A DNA stretch of 52,425 nucleotides. Origin: Flavobacterium sp. (lineage in GTDB: Bacteria > Bacteroidota > Bacteroidia > Flavobacteriales > Flavobacteriaceae). Positions 44,421 through 52,312 of the stretch are shown here, in pieces. The stretch covers positions 1 through 52,425 of the forward strand of contig NZ_SEBS01000026.1 of assembly GCF_004211145.1 (NCBI RefSeq), read 5' to 3'. A program made the translations under genes and the position numbers. Each line of letters starts with the position of its first letter. Within the stretch, counting starts at the first letter, position 1. Under the pieces are notes generated by a model. That model was not told the DNA's origin. It saw only the letters and a list, made by a program, of their open reading frames with translations, and ran no database searches.

Positions 44421-45026
44421 ATGAAAATCCTGAACATCCTGTCAAGCATAAACGGCGAAGCATCCAATTCCAAAAAAGTCGTAGATGCAATCAATGACAA
44501 AATCCTCCAAAAGTATCCCGACGCGAGCATTCTCGTGAAAGACCTCGCGAAAACACCGTTGCCGCATCTTGAAGCCGCGCATTTGGAGGCTTTCTATGCT
44601 TCTGACAATCTGCCGGACCACTACGAGTCGAACATTTTCCATTCCGATACCGCGATTGCTGAAATCAAAAATGCCGACGCCATCGTAATCGCCGTCCCAT
44701 TCTACAACTTCACGATTCCCGGAACGCTGAAATCCTGGATCGACCAAATCACGAGGGCAGGCGTGACGTTCAGCTACGGCGAAACCGGGCCGATAGGCTT
44801 ACTGCAAAACAAAAAAGTGTACTTGGCTTATGCTTCGGCCGGAATCTATTCGGTCGAACCCATGAAAAATATGGACTTCGCCGAACCGTATCTGAGAAGC
44901 ATTTTAGGTTTTCTGGGCCTGACCGACATCACGAGCTTCCGCATGGAAGGCATCAAAGTTCCAGGTATTTCAGAAAACGCTTTCGAGAAAGTCAAATCTG
45001 AAATTGAGAAATTTGAATTTGTCTGA
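44421..45026 (+). CDS. FMN-dependent NADH:azo/quinone oxidoreductase (AzoR-like)
   Basis: A 201-residue cytoplasmic flavodoxin-fold enzyme that reduces quinones and azo compounds with NADH. NILSSINGEASNSKKVV is the FMN phosphate loop; DAIVIAVPFYNFTIPGTLKSWIDQITRAGVTFSY is the AzoR signature (in blocks of VPFYNF and LKSWIDQI). The start at 44421 (MKILNILSS) is chosen over the longer frame at 44394. Probably controlled by the divergent HxlR regulator in response to electrophiles or quinones. Terminated by the hairpin at 45102-45127. Confidence 0.93.
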   Translation: MKILNILSSINGEASNSKKVVDAINDKILQKYPDASILVKDLAKTPLPHLEAAHLEAFYASDNLPDHYESNIFHSDTAIAEIKNADAIVIAVPFYNFTIPGTLKSWIDQITRAGVTFSYGETGPIGLLQNKKVYLAYASAGIYSVEPMKNMDFAEPYLRSILGFLGLTDITSFRMEGIKVPGISENAFEKVKSEIEKFEFV

Positions 45027-45101
45027 AACAAATGAGGGTCGAGGGATTTCTAACGCTAAACCCTAAACTCTAAACAAAAACAAAAATTTATCCCGATATT
45101 T

Positions 45102-45127
45102 GAAAGCCGATCCGTTCGGCTTTTTTT
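45102..45127 (+). terminator. Terminator of the azoreductase gene
   Basis: Stem AGCCGA/TCGGCT (45105-45110, 45116-45121) with a 5-base loop and a seven-base T-run. It lies 20 bases before the ruvX ATG, so ruvX has little room for a separate promoter. Confidence 0.85.
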
Positions 45128-45146
45128 ATCCACGAAAGAAACGAAA

Positions 45147-45575
45147 ATGTTCAACACTCCGGGAAGAATCCTAGCCATCGATTACGGCAAAAAGCGCACG
45201 GGAATCGCGATCACCGACGACATGCAGATCATAGCATCGGGCCTGACGACGGTCGCGTCTGAAACGGCAATTGCGTTCCTAAAGGACTATTTCGCAAAAG
45301 AAAACGTCGTCAAGGTCGTCATCGGTGAACCTAAGCAAATGGATGCAACGCCGTCCGAAAGCACGGAAATCATCGAGAAATTCGTTTCCAAATTCAAATC
45401 GGAATTCCCAGAAATGCCCGTGATCCGCGTCGACGAACGTTTCACTTCGAAAATCGCATTCCAAACCATGATCGATTCGGGCCTCAAGAAAAAAGCGCGT
45501 CAGGACAAGGGATTGATCGACGAGATTTCGGCCACTATCATGCTGCGCGATTTCCTGTCGAGAAAGATGATTTGA
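45147..45575 (+). CDS. ruvX: Holliday junction resolvase-like protein RuvX (YqgF)
   Basis: Predicted RNase-H-fold nuclease, involved in pre-16S rRNA 5' processing and, in name, Holliday junction resolution (142 residues, normal length). Motifs are AIDYGKKRTGIA (Asp12), VVIGEPKQMD, VIRVDERFTS and the C-terminal KGLIDEISATIMLRDFL. In many flavobacteria ruvX is next to def and the DUF5606 gene; here those genes lie 5.4 kb away, separated by the mqo, HAD and FUSC genes. Confidence 0.95.
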   Translation: MFNTPGRILAIDYGKKRTGIAITDDMQIIASGLTTVASETAIAFLKDYFAKENVVKVVIGEPKQMDATPSESTEIIEKFVSKFKSEFPEMPVIRVDERFTSKIAFQTMIDSGLKKKARQDKGLIDEISATIMLRDFLSRKMI

Positions 45576-45621
45576 TGCTAAAACGTTATCGTAAATATTG
45601 TGTGAAATCGTTCTAAATAGC

Positions 45622-45652
45622 TTGACAATACCGCGATTTCAGGGTATCTTTG
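45622..45652 (+). promoter_or_regulatory. mqo promoter
   Basis: TTG at 45622-45624 and TATCTTTG at 45645-45652 are separated by 20 bases, a very good Bacteroidota promoter. The mqo ATG is 20 bases after the -7 element, so the leader is very short. Confidence 0.78.
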
Positions 45653-45671
45653 TGCGGCATAAATAATTCGC

Positions 45672-47174
45672 ATGCACAACGACAACACAACGATCCAACC
45701 GGGCACCGACGTCGTGCTCATCGGCGCCGGAATCATGAGCGCCACGCTGGGCATCATGCTCAAGGAACTACAACCCGATATCCGCATACAGATTTTTGAA
45801 AGGCTCGACCACGCCGCCGCCGAAAGTTCCGATGCCTGGAACAACGCCGGAACCGGACACGCCGCCTTTTGCGAACTCAATTACACGCCTGAAACCAAAG
45901 ACGGCAGCATCGATATCTCAAAAGCCATAAAAATCGCCGAATCTTTCGAGGTTTCGCGGCAGTTCTGGAGTTTTTTGATCGAGAAAGGATTGATCGAAAA
46001 TCCTGAGAATTTCATCAGAAGCATTCCGCACATCAGTTTCGTTTGGGGGCCAGAAAACGTCGAATACCTGCGCAAGCGTTACGAAGCGCTGCACGTGAAT
46101 CCGTTGTTCAACCAAATGGAATACAGCGAAGACCACGACGTCCAGAGAAAATGGATGCCGCTCGTCATGGAAGGCCGCGACGCCTGGGAACAAACGGCAG
46201 CGAACTTCATGAAAATCGGTACCGACGTAAATTTCGGCGAACTCACACGCGCCATGTTCAAACACCTGCAACAACTCGAAGGCGTTTCGATTTTCTTCAA
46301 CCACGAAGTCCGGCGACTCAAACAAAAGAAAAACGGGCAATGGAGAATTACCGTCCGAAACAGATTCAATGGCGAAAAGTCAGTGACGAGAACGCCATTC
46401 GTATTCATTGGCGCCGGCGGAGGTTCGTTGCCGTTGCTCGAAAAAGCACACATTCCTGAAGGCGACGGTTTCGGCGGATTCCCGGTCAGCGGCCAATGGT
46501 TGCGCTGCACGAACGAGGAAGTCATCGAAAAACACTTCGCGAAAGTCTACGGGAAAGCGTCGGTCGGAGCGCCGCCAATGTCGGTTCCACATATCGATTC
46601 TCGCATGATCAACGGCAAAAAGGAATTGTTGTTCGGGCCTTACGCGGGATTCTCGACCAAATTCCTAAAGAACGGATCGTATCTCGATTTGCCGCTTTCG
46701 ATCAAAGCCAACAACGTGATTCCGATGCTTTCGGCAGGTTTCCACAATTTGCCGCTCACGAAATATCTCATCGATCAGGTGCGACAATCGCCCGATGATC
46801 GCATGGAAGCGCTCCGAGAATACGTTCCCGACGCCAAAAACGAAGATTGGGTTTTGGAAACCGCGGGACAGCGCGTCCAGGTTATCAAAAAAGACAAGGA
46901 AGGTCGCGGCGTGCTCGAATTCGGAACCGAGGTCGTGACCAAAGCCGACGGTTCGCTTGCCGTTTTACTCGGCGCATCTCCGGGCGCATCGACTACGGCT
47001 TCGATCATGGTCGACTTGCTTAACCGTTGTTTTTTCGACAAATCGAACACGAAGGACTGGCAAGACAAGTTCCGCGCGATGATTCCGTCGTACGGGAAAC
47101 AACTCAACGACAATCCTGAATTGCTCGCGCAGATCAGACGCGACACGGCCAAAAGCCTAAAACTCGAAAACTAA
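45672..47174 (+). CDS. mqo: Malate:quinone oxidoreductase
   Basis: FAD-dependent, membrane-associated enzyme oxidising malate to oxaloacetate and passing electrons to quinone, replacing or backing up NAD malate dehydrogenase (500 residues, normal length). Motifs are DVVLIGAGIMSATLGIML (FAD Rossmann loop), SSDAWNNAGTGHAAFCELNYTP, SGQWLRCTN, and FGPYAGFSTKFLK near the middle. It has its own promoter at 45622-45652 and is followed without any gap by the HAD gene (TAA then ATG). Confidence 0.96.
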   Translation: MHNDNTTIQPGTDVVLIGAGIMSATLGIMLKELQPDIRIQIFERLDHAAAESSDAWNNAGTGHAAFCELNYTPETKDGSIDISKAIKIAESFEVSRQFWSFLIEKGLIENPENFIRSIPHISFVWGPENVEYLRKRYEALHVNPLFNQMEYSEDHDVQRKWMPLVMEGRDAWEQTAANFMKIGTDVNFGELTRAMFKHLQQLEGVSIFFNHEVRRLKQKKNGQWRITVRNRFNGEKSVTRTPFVFIGAGGGSLPLLEKAHIPEGDGFGGFPVSGQWLRCTNEEVIEKHFAKVYGKASVGAPPMSVPHIDSRMINGKKELLFGPYAGFSTKFLKNGSYLDLPLSIKANNVIPMLSAGFHNLPLTKYLIDQVRQSPDDRMEALREYVPDAKNEDWVLETAGQRVQVIKKDKEGRGVLEFGTEVVTKADGSLAVLLGASPGASTTASIMVDLLNRCFFDKSNTKDWQDKFRAMIPSYGKQLNDNPELLAQIRRDTAKSLKLEN

Positions 47175-47966
47175 ATGACGAAACTCATCGTTACCGACAT
47201 GGACGGCACGTTGCTCGACGACGGCAGGAATTTGCCTGAAAACATCTGCGAAGTCATTGACGAACTTCACAAGAAAGACATTCTCTTTGCCGTGGCCAGC
47301 GGGCGTCAATACCAAACCTTGGCCGATATTTTCGAACCCGTGAAAGACAAGATGTTGTTTATGGCCGAAAATGGAACCATCGTCGTGCACAACTCGAAAA
47401 TCATCTCGATCGACGCCTTGGACAAAAGTCTCGTTCGAAAATTCATCGAAATCGGGCGCGAACTCAACGACTGTTTCCTGATCTTGTGCGGAGTCGAAAC
47501 TGCCTATGTCGAGAGCACCGACGAGCGTTTCCTCAACCAGGCCCGGCATTATTTCCACCATATCGAAGTCGTGGACGATCTAACTAAAGTCGAACCCGAC
47601 ACGTTGAAATTTACGGTTTGCGATTTCAACAATCCCGCGAAATACAGCTTCAATTCCTACGAACCGTTTCAGGACGTCGCGACCGTCGCGGTTTCGAGTG
47701 AAATCTGGCTCGACGTGATGCCAAAGACCGCGAACAAAGGAAAAGCACTCAAGGAAATGCAGAAAAAACTAGGCATCTCAAACGACGAAACCATCGTATT
47801 CGGCGATTACATGAACGATTTCGAGATGATGGAATATGCGAACAACAGTTACGCCATGGCGAACGCGCACCCTGAAATCCTTGCCGTGTCGAAATTCCGG
47901 ACGAAGCTCGACAACAACAACAGCGGCGTTATCGATACGTTGAAATCGTTGCACTTGGTTTCCTAG
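47175..47966 (+). CDS. HAD-superfamily (Cof-type) phosphatase
   Basis: A 263-residue cytoplasmic phosphohydrolase of class IIB. Motif I is VTDMDGTLLDDG (nucleophile Asp in DMDGT), motif II VASGRQ, motif III lysine in TANKGKALKEM, motif IV VFGDYMNDFEMM. Cof-type enzymes dephosphorylate sugar phosphates or flavin precursors; substrate unknown. Starts at the base after the mqo stop, so it shares the mqo promoter. Confidence 0.92.
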   Translation: MTKLIVTDMDGTLLDDGRNLPENICEVIDELHKKDILFAVASGRQYQTLADIFEPVKDKMLFMAENGTIVVHNSKIISIDALDKSLVRKFIEIGRELNDCFLILCGVETAYVESTDERFLNQARHYFHHIEVVDDLTKVEPDTLKFTVCDFNNPAKYSFNSYEPFQDVATVAVSSEIWLDVMPKTANKGKALKEMQKKLGISNDETIVFGDYMNDFEMMEYANNSYAMANAHPEILAVSKFRTKLDNNNSGVIDTLKSLHLVS

Positions 47967-47971
47967 CGTGG

Positions 47972-48346
47972 CTATCGTTCAATTTCCTGAACTGTGAAAC
48001 CTGCGCTTAAAATAACCTCCTGATCACGGATTTCATTGCCGTAATTCGCGTTGACGATGTGTGTGAATCGCGATGATCGCTTGATTTCATAGAATTTCCC
48101 GATATTTTTTTCGAATCCGGGTGTGATCAATCCGCCGTCGGCCTGATATTTTTTACCCGAAATATAATAGTCGAAATAATTGCTTTCGTGTTTGCCCGAC
48201 CGACTATGGGAAACGTATTTTCCGACGGTCACAATGCCGTTCTTCTCGGCGTCCTTCTCGATCAAATACCCGTAAAGCAGCAATCCGGCTATTCCCGAAA
48301 TGAAAATCGCGATCATCGACTTGGCCATTTTTTCTTTGAGCGTCAT
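47972..48346 (-). CDS. Small membrane-anchored protein of unknown function
   Basis: A 124-residue protein with one N-terminal membrane helix (about 9-28, SMIAIFISGIAGLLLYGYLI) and a beta-rich exterior (GIVTVGKYVSHSRSGKHESNYFDYYISGKKYQ, read in parts), resembling DUF3592-like envelope proteins only loosely. I cannot name a family. It lies 28 bases behind the FUSC gene and is probably co-transcribed with it. Confidence 0.68.
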   Translation of the reverse strand: MTLKEKMAKSMIAIFISGIAGLLLYGYLIEKDAEKNGIVTVGKYVSHSRSGKHESNYFDYYISGKKYQADGGLITPGFEKNIGKFYEIKRSSRFTHIVNANYGNEIRDQEVILSAGFTVQEIER

Positions 48347-48374
48347 TCGTCTGTGCTTGAAATTTTACAGCGGT

Positions 48375-50597
48375 TCATGCGTTTTCCGACAGCAATTTTT
48401 TCGTCGTCTTCAAGATATTTTCCGACAATCCCGTCAAGTTCACAAGTTGCTCGATGACGAGTTGCGCTTCCTCCATTTTGAGTCGGAATTCATCGGATTC
48501 ACTTAAATGGCCTTCCTGCAATTCGCGCGTTCGGATGTTCTTGAGTTCGGTGAAACGCAATGCGAGTTCGTCCTTGCTCACCGAATTTTCGGCATCTCCG
48601 ATATCCTGCAGGTTCAGTAACGTTATTGAACTCTCAAGGTTTTTGATGACGGTCTCCACGACGATATTGAATGCGTTCGAAGCTTTCGTCGTGCGATGCG
48701 ACTGAATGTAAGTTCCTAGCGACGCCGACGCCGACAACAACGTGTGGTTCAAGACCGCGAGCTTATAAATCTGCGGCAACTGCTTCTGCTTCGACTTCGG
48801 TTCCTGCGACATGCGTTGGAAAGACGCCATCAGGTTCCCGGTTTCGATGAACGCGTTTTTGCGCGCCAATCGGTACGAGGTCGTGACTTCTCCTTTATTA
48901 TTGTAGAACGCCGAGATTTCGTTGAGGTAATTTCGGTTCGCTTCGATTGATTTCTTCAAGTGAGACGGCACGTTGAGAAATTCCCACGATGGCCACAAAA
49001 AATAATTCGCGATGAACGCCAAAGCCGCTCCGATCACGGTATCGAGCACGCGCAGTTCGATCACTTGGTTCACGTTGGGTGAAATCATGCCGTAAATAAA
49101 AACGACATACATCGTCACGAACGTCACGCCGACTTTGTAATTGACCGACGTAAAGGTGAAGCCGAGCAGCATGCTGATGATCGCCAACACTGAAATCGCG
49201 ACCGAATTCTGAACGAAGTACAAGATCCCGAACGCGATCACGCCGCCCAAAACGGTTCCGAAAATCCGTTGGAACGAACGCTCTTTGGTCAATCCGTAAC
49301 CCGGCCGCATGATCACGACGATCGTAAGCAGGATCCAATACACGTTTTCGAGCTTGAAGATCGCAGCGACCAGAAATCCGATGAGCAACGTCACGGTCAT
49401 GCGTAGCGAATGTCTGAAAATCGTCGAGGAAAAACCCAGATTCTCGCGTAATGTACTCCAAGGATAATACGCCGGAGCGAGGAATTTCTCGAGGTCGCGG
49501 TCGCGGCTTTTGAGGATTTTCATTTCGATTTTCCCGTCCGAGAACGCGCGTTCGATGACTTTGATCTTTTCGATCTGTTTTTCGGCGTAGTGCAACATCG
49601 TCGTGAGCATGAAAACACCTTCAGAAGCTTCGACACCGAGTTTTGTTTCGTAGTCGCGGATCGCCTGTTCGAATTTCGAAAGGTCGTCGAGCAGGTTGTG
49701 TTTCGACTCGTACTTTCTATTCTGCTGAATGCTTTTGGTGATTTTCTTGAGCACCGACGCCAAATTGTAGGCGAGATTCTGGTAGGTTTTCAAAACGCTT
49801 TCGTGTCCTTCGAATTTCGCGTGGAGTTTGTTGTGGTCGAACGATGTCGAAAGCGCGAGTTCCATGATTTCGACGAGCGAGATGAACACGAGCAACATGC
49901 GTCGGTTCTGGTTCGAATGTCCCGAACTGAAACGCGTGCGGATCACGACTTCGCGAATATTTTCCTGAACCGTGTTGAGTTCGACTTGCAGGTGCAGCTG
50001 CTTTTCGATGATTTTGGAACGATAGGCTTCCTTTTCCCATAGATCGCCTCGTAGTTTAAGGTATTTCGAGGTCAGGCGCATGCATTCTGCGAGCTGCAGT
50101 TCTGTATATCGGTGCGGACGAACGAAATGGAACGACAGGGAAACTACGAGATAAAACAGTCCGCCGAGCAACATCCAACCCGATTGGGCGAGCATTTCCC
50201 AGCCCGTATGGATGTGTCCGAAAGCAAGCGAAACGGCGAGCAATCCTGAAAACGAGACCATGTTCGCGCGATGTCCGTAAACTGAAATCATCGACAGGAA
50301 AAACACGAGGAACGCCGTAATCGGATATAGAATAAATGGATACGGATGCAGGATGCTGATGAGCAACGTACTTCCCGCGACGATCAACGCCGCGACGAGA
50401 ACACCGTTTATCTTGTGCCGAAGATTACTCGGAATGTCGGCGGGATAGGTGAGGAAAGCACCGAGCGCGATCGCGAATCCCGTTTCGAAACGCCCGAGCT
50501 GCGAACAAATTACCACGGGAAACACTGAAGCGACCGTCACTTTGAGTGCATTTTCGAAGTTGGTCGTGTCAGTGAATTTCCGGATGTTGTCGATCAT
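48375..50597 (-). CDS. FUSC-family inner-membrane protein (YccS/YhfK-like)
   Basis: A 740-residue membrane protein with two clusters of membrane helices: about 22-160 and 395-530. Each is followed by a helical cytoplasmic domain (165-390, 540-740). The YccS-like N-terminal and FUSC_2-like C-terminal blocks are visible (SLSFHFVRPHRYTELQLAECM; IFRHSLRMTVTLLIGFLV; VNYKVGVTFVTMYVVFIYG). The family includes aromatic-acid effluxers (AaeB) and fusaric-acid resistance proteins; the cargo here is unknown. The start lies behind a TACCTTTA box (minus strand, 50604-50611), a near match to the -7 consensus. Confidence 0.92.
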   Translation of the reverse strand: MIDNIRKFTDTTNFENALKVTVASVFPVVICSQLGRFETGFAIALGAFLTYPADIPSNLRHKINGVLVAALIVAGSTLLISILHPYPFILYPITAFLVFFLSMISVYGHRANMVSFSGLLAVSLAFGHIHTGWEMLAQSGWMLLGGLFYLVVSLSFHFVRPHRYTELQLAECMRLTSKYLKLRGDLWEKEAYRSKIIEKQLHLQVELNTVQENIREVVIRTRFSSGHSNQNRRMLLVFISLVEIMELALSTSFDHNKLHAKFEGHESVLKTYQNLAYNLASVLKKITKSIQQNRKYESKHNLLDDLSKFEQAIRDYETKLGVEASEGVFMLTTMLHYAEKQIEKIKVIERAFSDGKIEMKILKSRDRDLEKFLAPAYYPWSTLRENLGFSSTIFRHSLRMTVTLLIGFLVAAIFKLENVYWILLTIVVIMRPGYGLTKERSFQRIFGTVLGGVIAFGILYFVQNSVAISVLAIISMLLGFTFTSVNYKVGVTFVTMYVVFIYGMISPNVNQVIELRVLDTVIGAALAFIANYFLWPSWEFLNVPSHLKKSIEANRNYLNEISAFYNNKGEVTTSYRLARKNAFIETGNLMASFQRMSQEPKSKQKQLPQIYKLAVLNHTLLSASASLGTYIQSHRTTKASNAFNIVVETVIKNLESSITLLNLQDIGDAENSVSKDELALRFTELKNIRTRELQEGHLSESDEFRLKMEEAQLVIEQLVNLTGLSENILKTTKKLLSENA

Positions 50598-50692
50598 AGC
50601 GTAAAGGTAGCGATTGGGATTTTTTCGTGAAAGCGGAATTTTAACAATTATGAAGAGTTTTGGATTTTGTCTCGCAACGAGGTTTCATCAAG

Positions 50693-50842
50693 GTCGAATC
50701 CGCGTTAGGGATAATAGCGGCATCCTTTTGCCGACCGGGAATTTTCTTTCGCCGTAGACATTGCGGGCAAAAGATATAGCGGATAGCCCGGCGCCGCCCC
50801 AGATGTTATCCAAATATTGGATTTGATGCGGCGCAACGCCCA
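50693..50842 (+). ncRNA. Structured RNA-like element, Flavo-1-like, copy 2
   Basis: Same ordered blocks as copy 1 (GGTCGAATCCGCGTTAGGGA here, TAGCCCGGCG, GGCGCAACGCCC). The stem equivalent to CTTTTTA/TAAAAAG of copy 1 is CTTTTGCC/GGCAAAAG, so both strands of the stem changed together. The loop between them is unrelated to the hairpin of copy 1. It lies in the 400-base gene-free space between the FUSC and def genes; nothing else is seen there except the def promoter. Strand and the family name are from memory and not verified. Confidence 0.55.
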
Positions 50843-50951
50843 AAAAAGTAAAAAAAGCGCAACCTTTTTGGTCTTCGCGCCTTACTTATAGAGGGTTAAT
50901 TAAAAATTTCCCAAATCTATTCGCAATGAATCGCCATCTATGAATTTTGCG

Positions 50952-50959
50952 TATTTTTG
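50952..50959 (+). promoter_or_regulatory. -7 element of def
   Basis: TATTTTTG matches TAnnTTTG, 38 bases before the chosen def ATG. No convincing -33 is seen. Confidence 0.5.
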
Positions 50960-50997
50960 CCAACGTTTCCGCTCAAAACTCGCGGTACGCCAATAAA

Positions 50998-51588
50998 ATG
51001 ATTTTACCAATCGTAGGTTATGGAGATCCGGTGTTGCGCAAGAAAGGCGCCGACATTTCGCCGTCTTATCCTGATTTAAAACAGGTGATCGCCGACATGT
51101 ATGACACGATGTACAACGCGTACGGCGTAGGTTTGGCCGCGCCTCAGGTTGGTCTGCCGATCCGATTGTTCGTGATCGACACCACACCTTTCGGGGAAGA
51201 TGAGGATTTGCCGCAAGAGGAACAGGACTCGCTCAAGAATTTCAAGCGCACGTTCATCAACGCCAAAATGCTTAACGAAGAAGGCGAAGAATGGGGTTTC
51301 AACGAGGGTTGTTTGAGTATTCCCGAAGTTCGCGAGGACGTATATCGCCATGAGACGATCACAATCGAATACCAGGACGAGGATTTCAATACGAAAACTG
51401 AAGTCTTTGACGGATTGGTGGCGCGCGTGATCCAACACGAGTACGATCACATCGAAGGAATTTTGTTCACCGATAAGATCTCGACGCTAAAAAAGCAACT
51501 CGTGAAAGGCAAATTGCAGAAGATTATGGAAGGAAAAGTCCGGCCGGATTATCGGATGAAATTTGCGGCGCCTAAAAAAGGTAGGTAA
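50998..51588 (+). CDS. def: Peptide deformylase
   Basis: Removes the formyl group from nascent N-terminal Met (196 residues). All three motifs are intact: GVGLAAPQ (43-50), EGCLSIP (103-109, metal-binding Cys105) and HEYDH (147-151, with catalytic Glu148). The insert between motifs 1 and 2 (FGEDEDLPQEEQDS) is typical of Bacteroidota enzymes. The ATG at 50998 (MILPIVGYGDPVLR) is chosen over the in-frame ATG at 50947, which lies before the promoter box. The stop codon is followed directly by the word repeat at 51589. Confidence 0.96.
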   Translation: MILPIVGYGDPVLRKKGADISPSYPDLKQVIADMYDTMYNAYGVGLAAPQVGLPIRLFVIDTTPFGEDEDLPQEEQDSLKNFKRTFINAKMLNEEGEEWGFNEGCLSIPEVREDVYRHETITIEYQDEDFNTKTEVFDGLVARVIQHEYDHIEGILFTDKISTLKKQLVKGKLQKIMEGKVRPDYRMKFAAPKKGR

Positions 51589-51636
51589 TTGACAATTGAT
51601 AATTGACAATTGACAGTTGACAATTGACAATTAATT
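51589..51636. repeat. Word-repeat stretch, TTGACAA family
   Basis: Seven overlapping words of the type TTGACAATTGA or TTGATAATTGA run from the first base after the def stop codon. The CAATTG cores make the stretch self-complementary. It is followed by a smaller TTTCGACTTTCGACT repeat (about 51671-51686) before the DUF5606 gene. Confidence 0.85.
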
Positions 51637-51704
51637 CAGTAGAAAATAAGAATAAAAATAAAAAATAGTCTTTCGACTTTCGACTAAAAAAACATTCGAC
51701 TAAA

Positions 51705-52247
51705 ATGAACATAGACAAAATCCTAGCGATTTCCGGAAAACCGGGCCTTTACGAATTGAAATTGCAAACACGCACTGGCTTTGTGGCCGAATCGTTGCTT
51801 GATGGGAAAAAAATCACCGTCGGGCTTCGCAGCAATGTGAGCCTACTTTCAGAAATCTCTATGTATACTGACAGCGGCGAGAAACCGCTTGCTGAAGTGA
51901 TGCGCGCGATCGCGGTGAAGGAAAATGAAGGTGAAGCTCCGTCGGCTAAGGAAGACAATGCGACGTTGACTTCGTATTTCGCATCGGTTGTGCCCGATTA
52001 CGATCAGGATCGCGTATATGTTTCAGACATCAAAAAGGTGTTGAACTGGTACAACATCCTGCAGGCGAAAGGAATGGTTTCGAAAGAAGAGCCGAAGAAA
52101 GAAGAGGCAGTTGCAGAAGCCGCGGAAGATAAGCCGAAAGCCGCGAAAGCGCCAAAAGCGAAAGCCGAAGAAAAAACGGAAGCTGCAGACGAAAAACCAA
52201 AAGCAAAAGCTGCGGCCAAGCCAAAAGCGAAAAAGAAGGGCGAATAG
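51705..52247 (+). CDS. DUF5606 domain-containing protein
   Basis: A 180-residue protein conserved in Bacteroidota. Residues 1-127 (MNIDKILAISGKPGLYELKL, FVAESLLDGKKI, VPDYDQDRVYVSDIKKVLNWYNIL) are the DUF5606 core. The last 50 residues are a Lys/Ala/Glu-rich disordered tail that varies between species. The fold suggests a small regulatory or nucleic-acid-associated protein, but no function is established. It normally lies between def and mazG; the region right of 52425 should therefore hold mazG. Confidence 0.9.
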   Translation: MNIDKILAISGKPGLYELKLQTRTGFVAESLLDGKKITVGLRSNVSLLSEISMYTDSGEKPLAEVMRAIAVKENEGEAPSAKEDNATLTSYFASVVPDYDQDRVYVSDIKKVLNWYNILQAKGMVSKEEPKKEEAVAEAAEDKPKAAKAPKAKAEEKTEAADEKPKAKAAAKPKAKKKGE

Positions 52248-52269
52248 TTCACATCTTTTAATAACTCAC

Positions 52270-52305
52270 AATCCCGATTTCCTATTTGGCAGTCGGGATT
52301 TTTTA
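52270..52305 (+). terminator. Terminator after the DUF5606 gene
   Basis: Stem ATCCCGA/TCGGGAT (52271-52277 and 52293-52299) with a 15-base loop and a T-run to 52304. Located 23 bases after the stop codon. Confidence 0.82.
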
Positions 52306-52312
52306 TTTTTAG

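Noticed and set aside
50693..50720. tRNA T-arm (GGTCGAATCC)
   Set aside because: No acceptor, D or anticodon stem can be built around it, and the same bases recur in the ncRNA-like copy at 33976.
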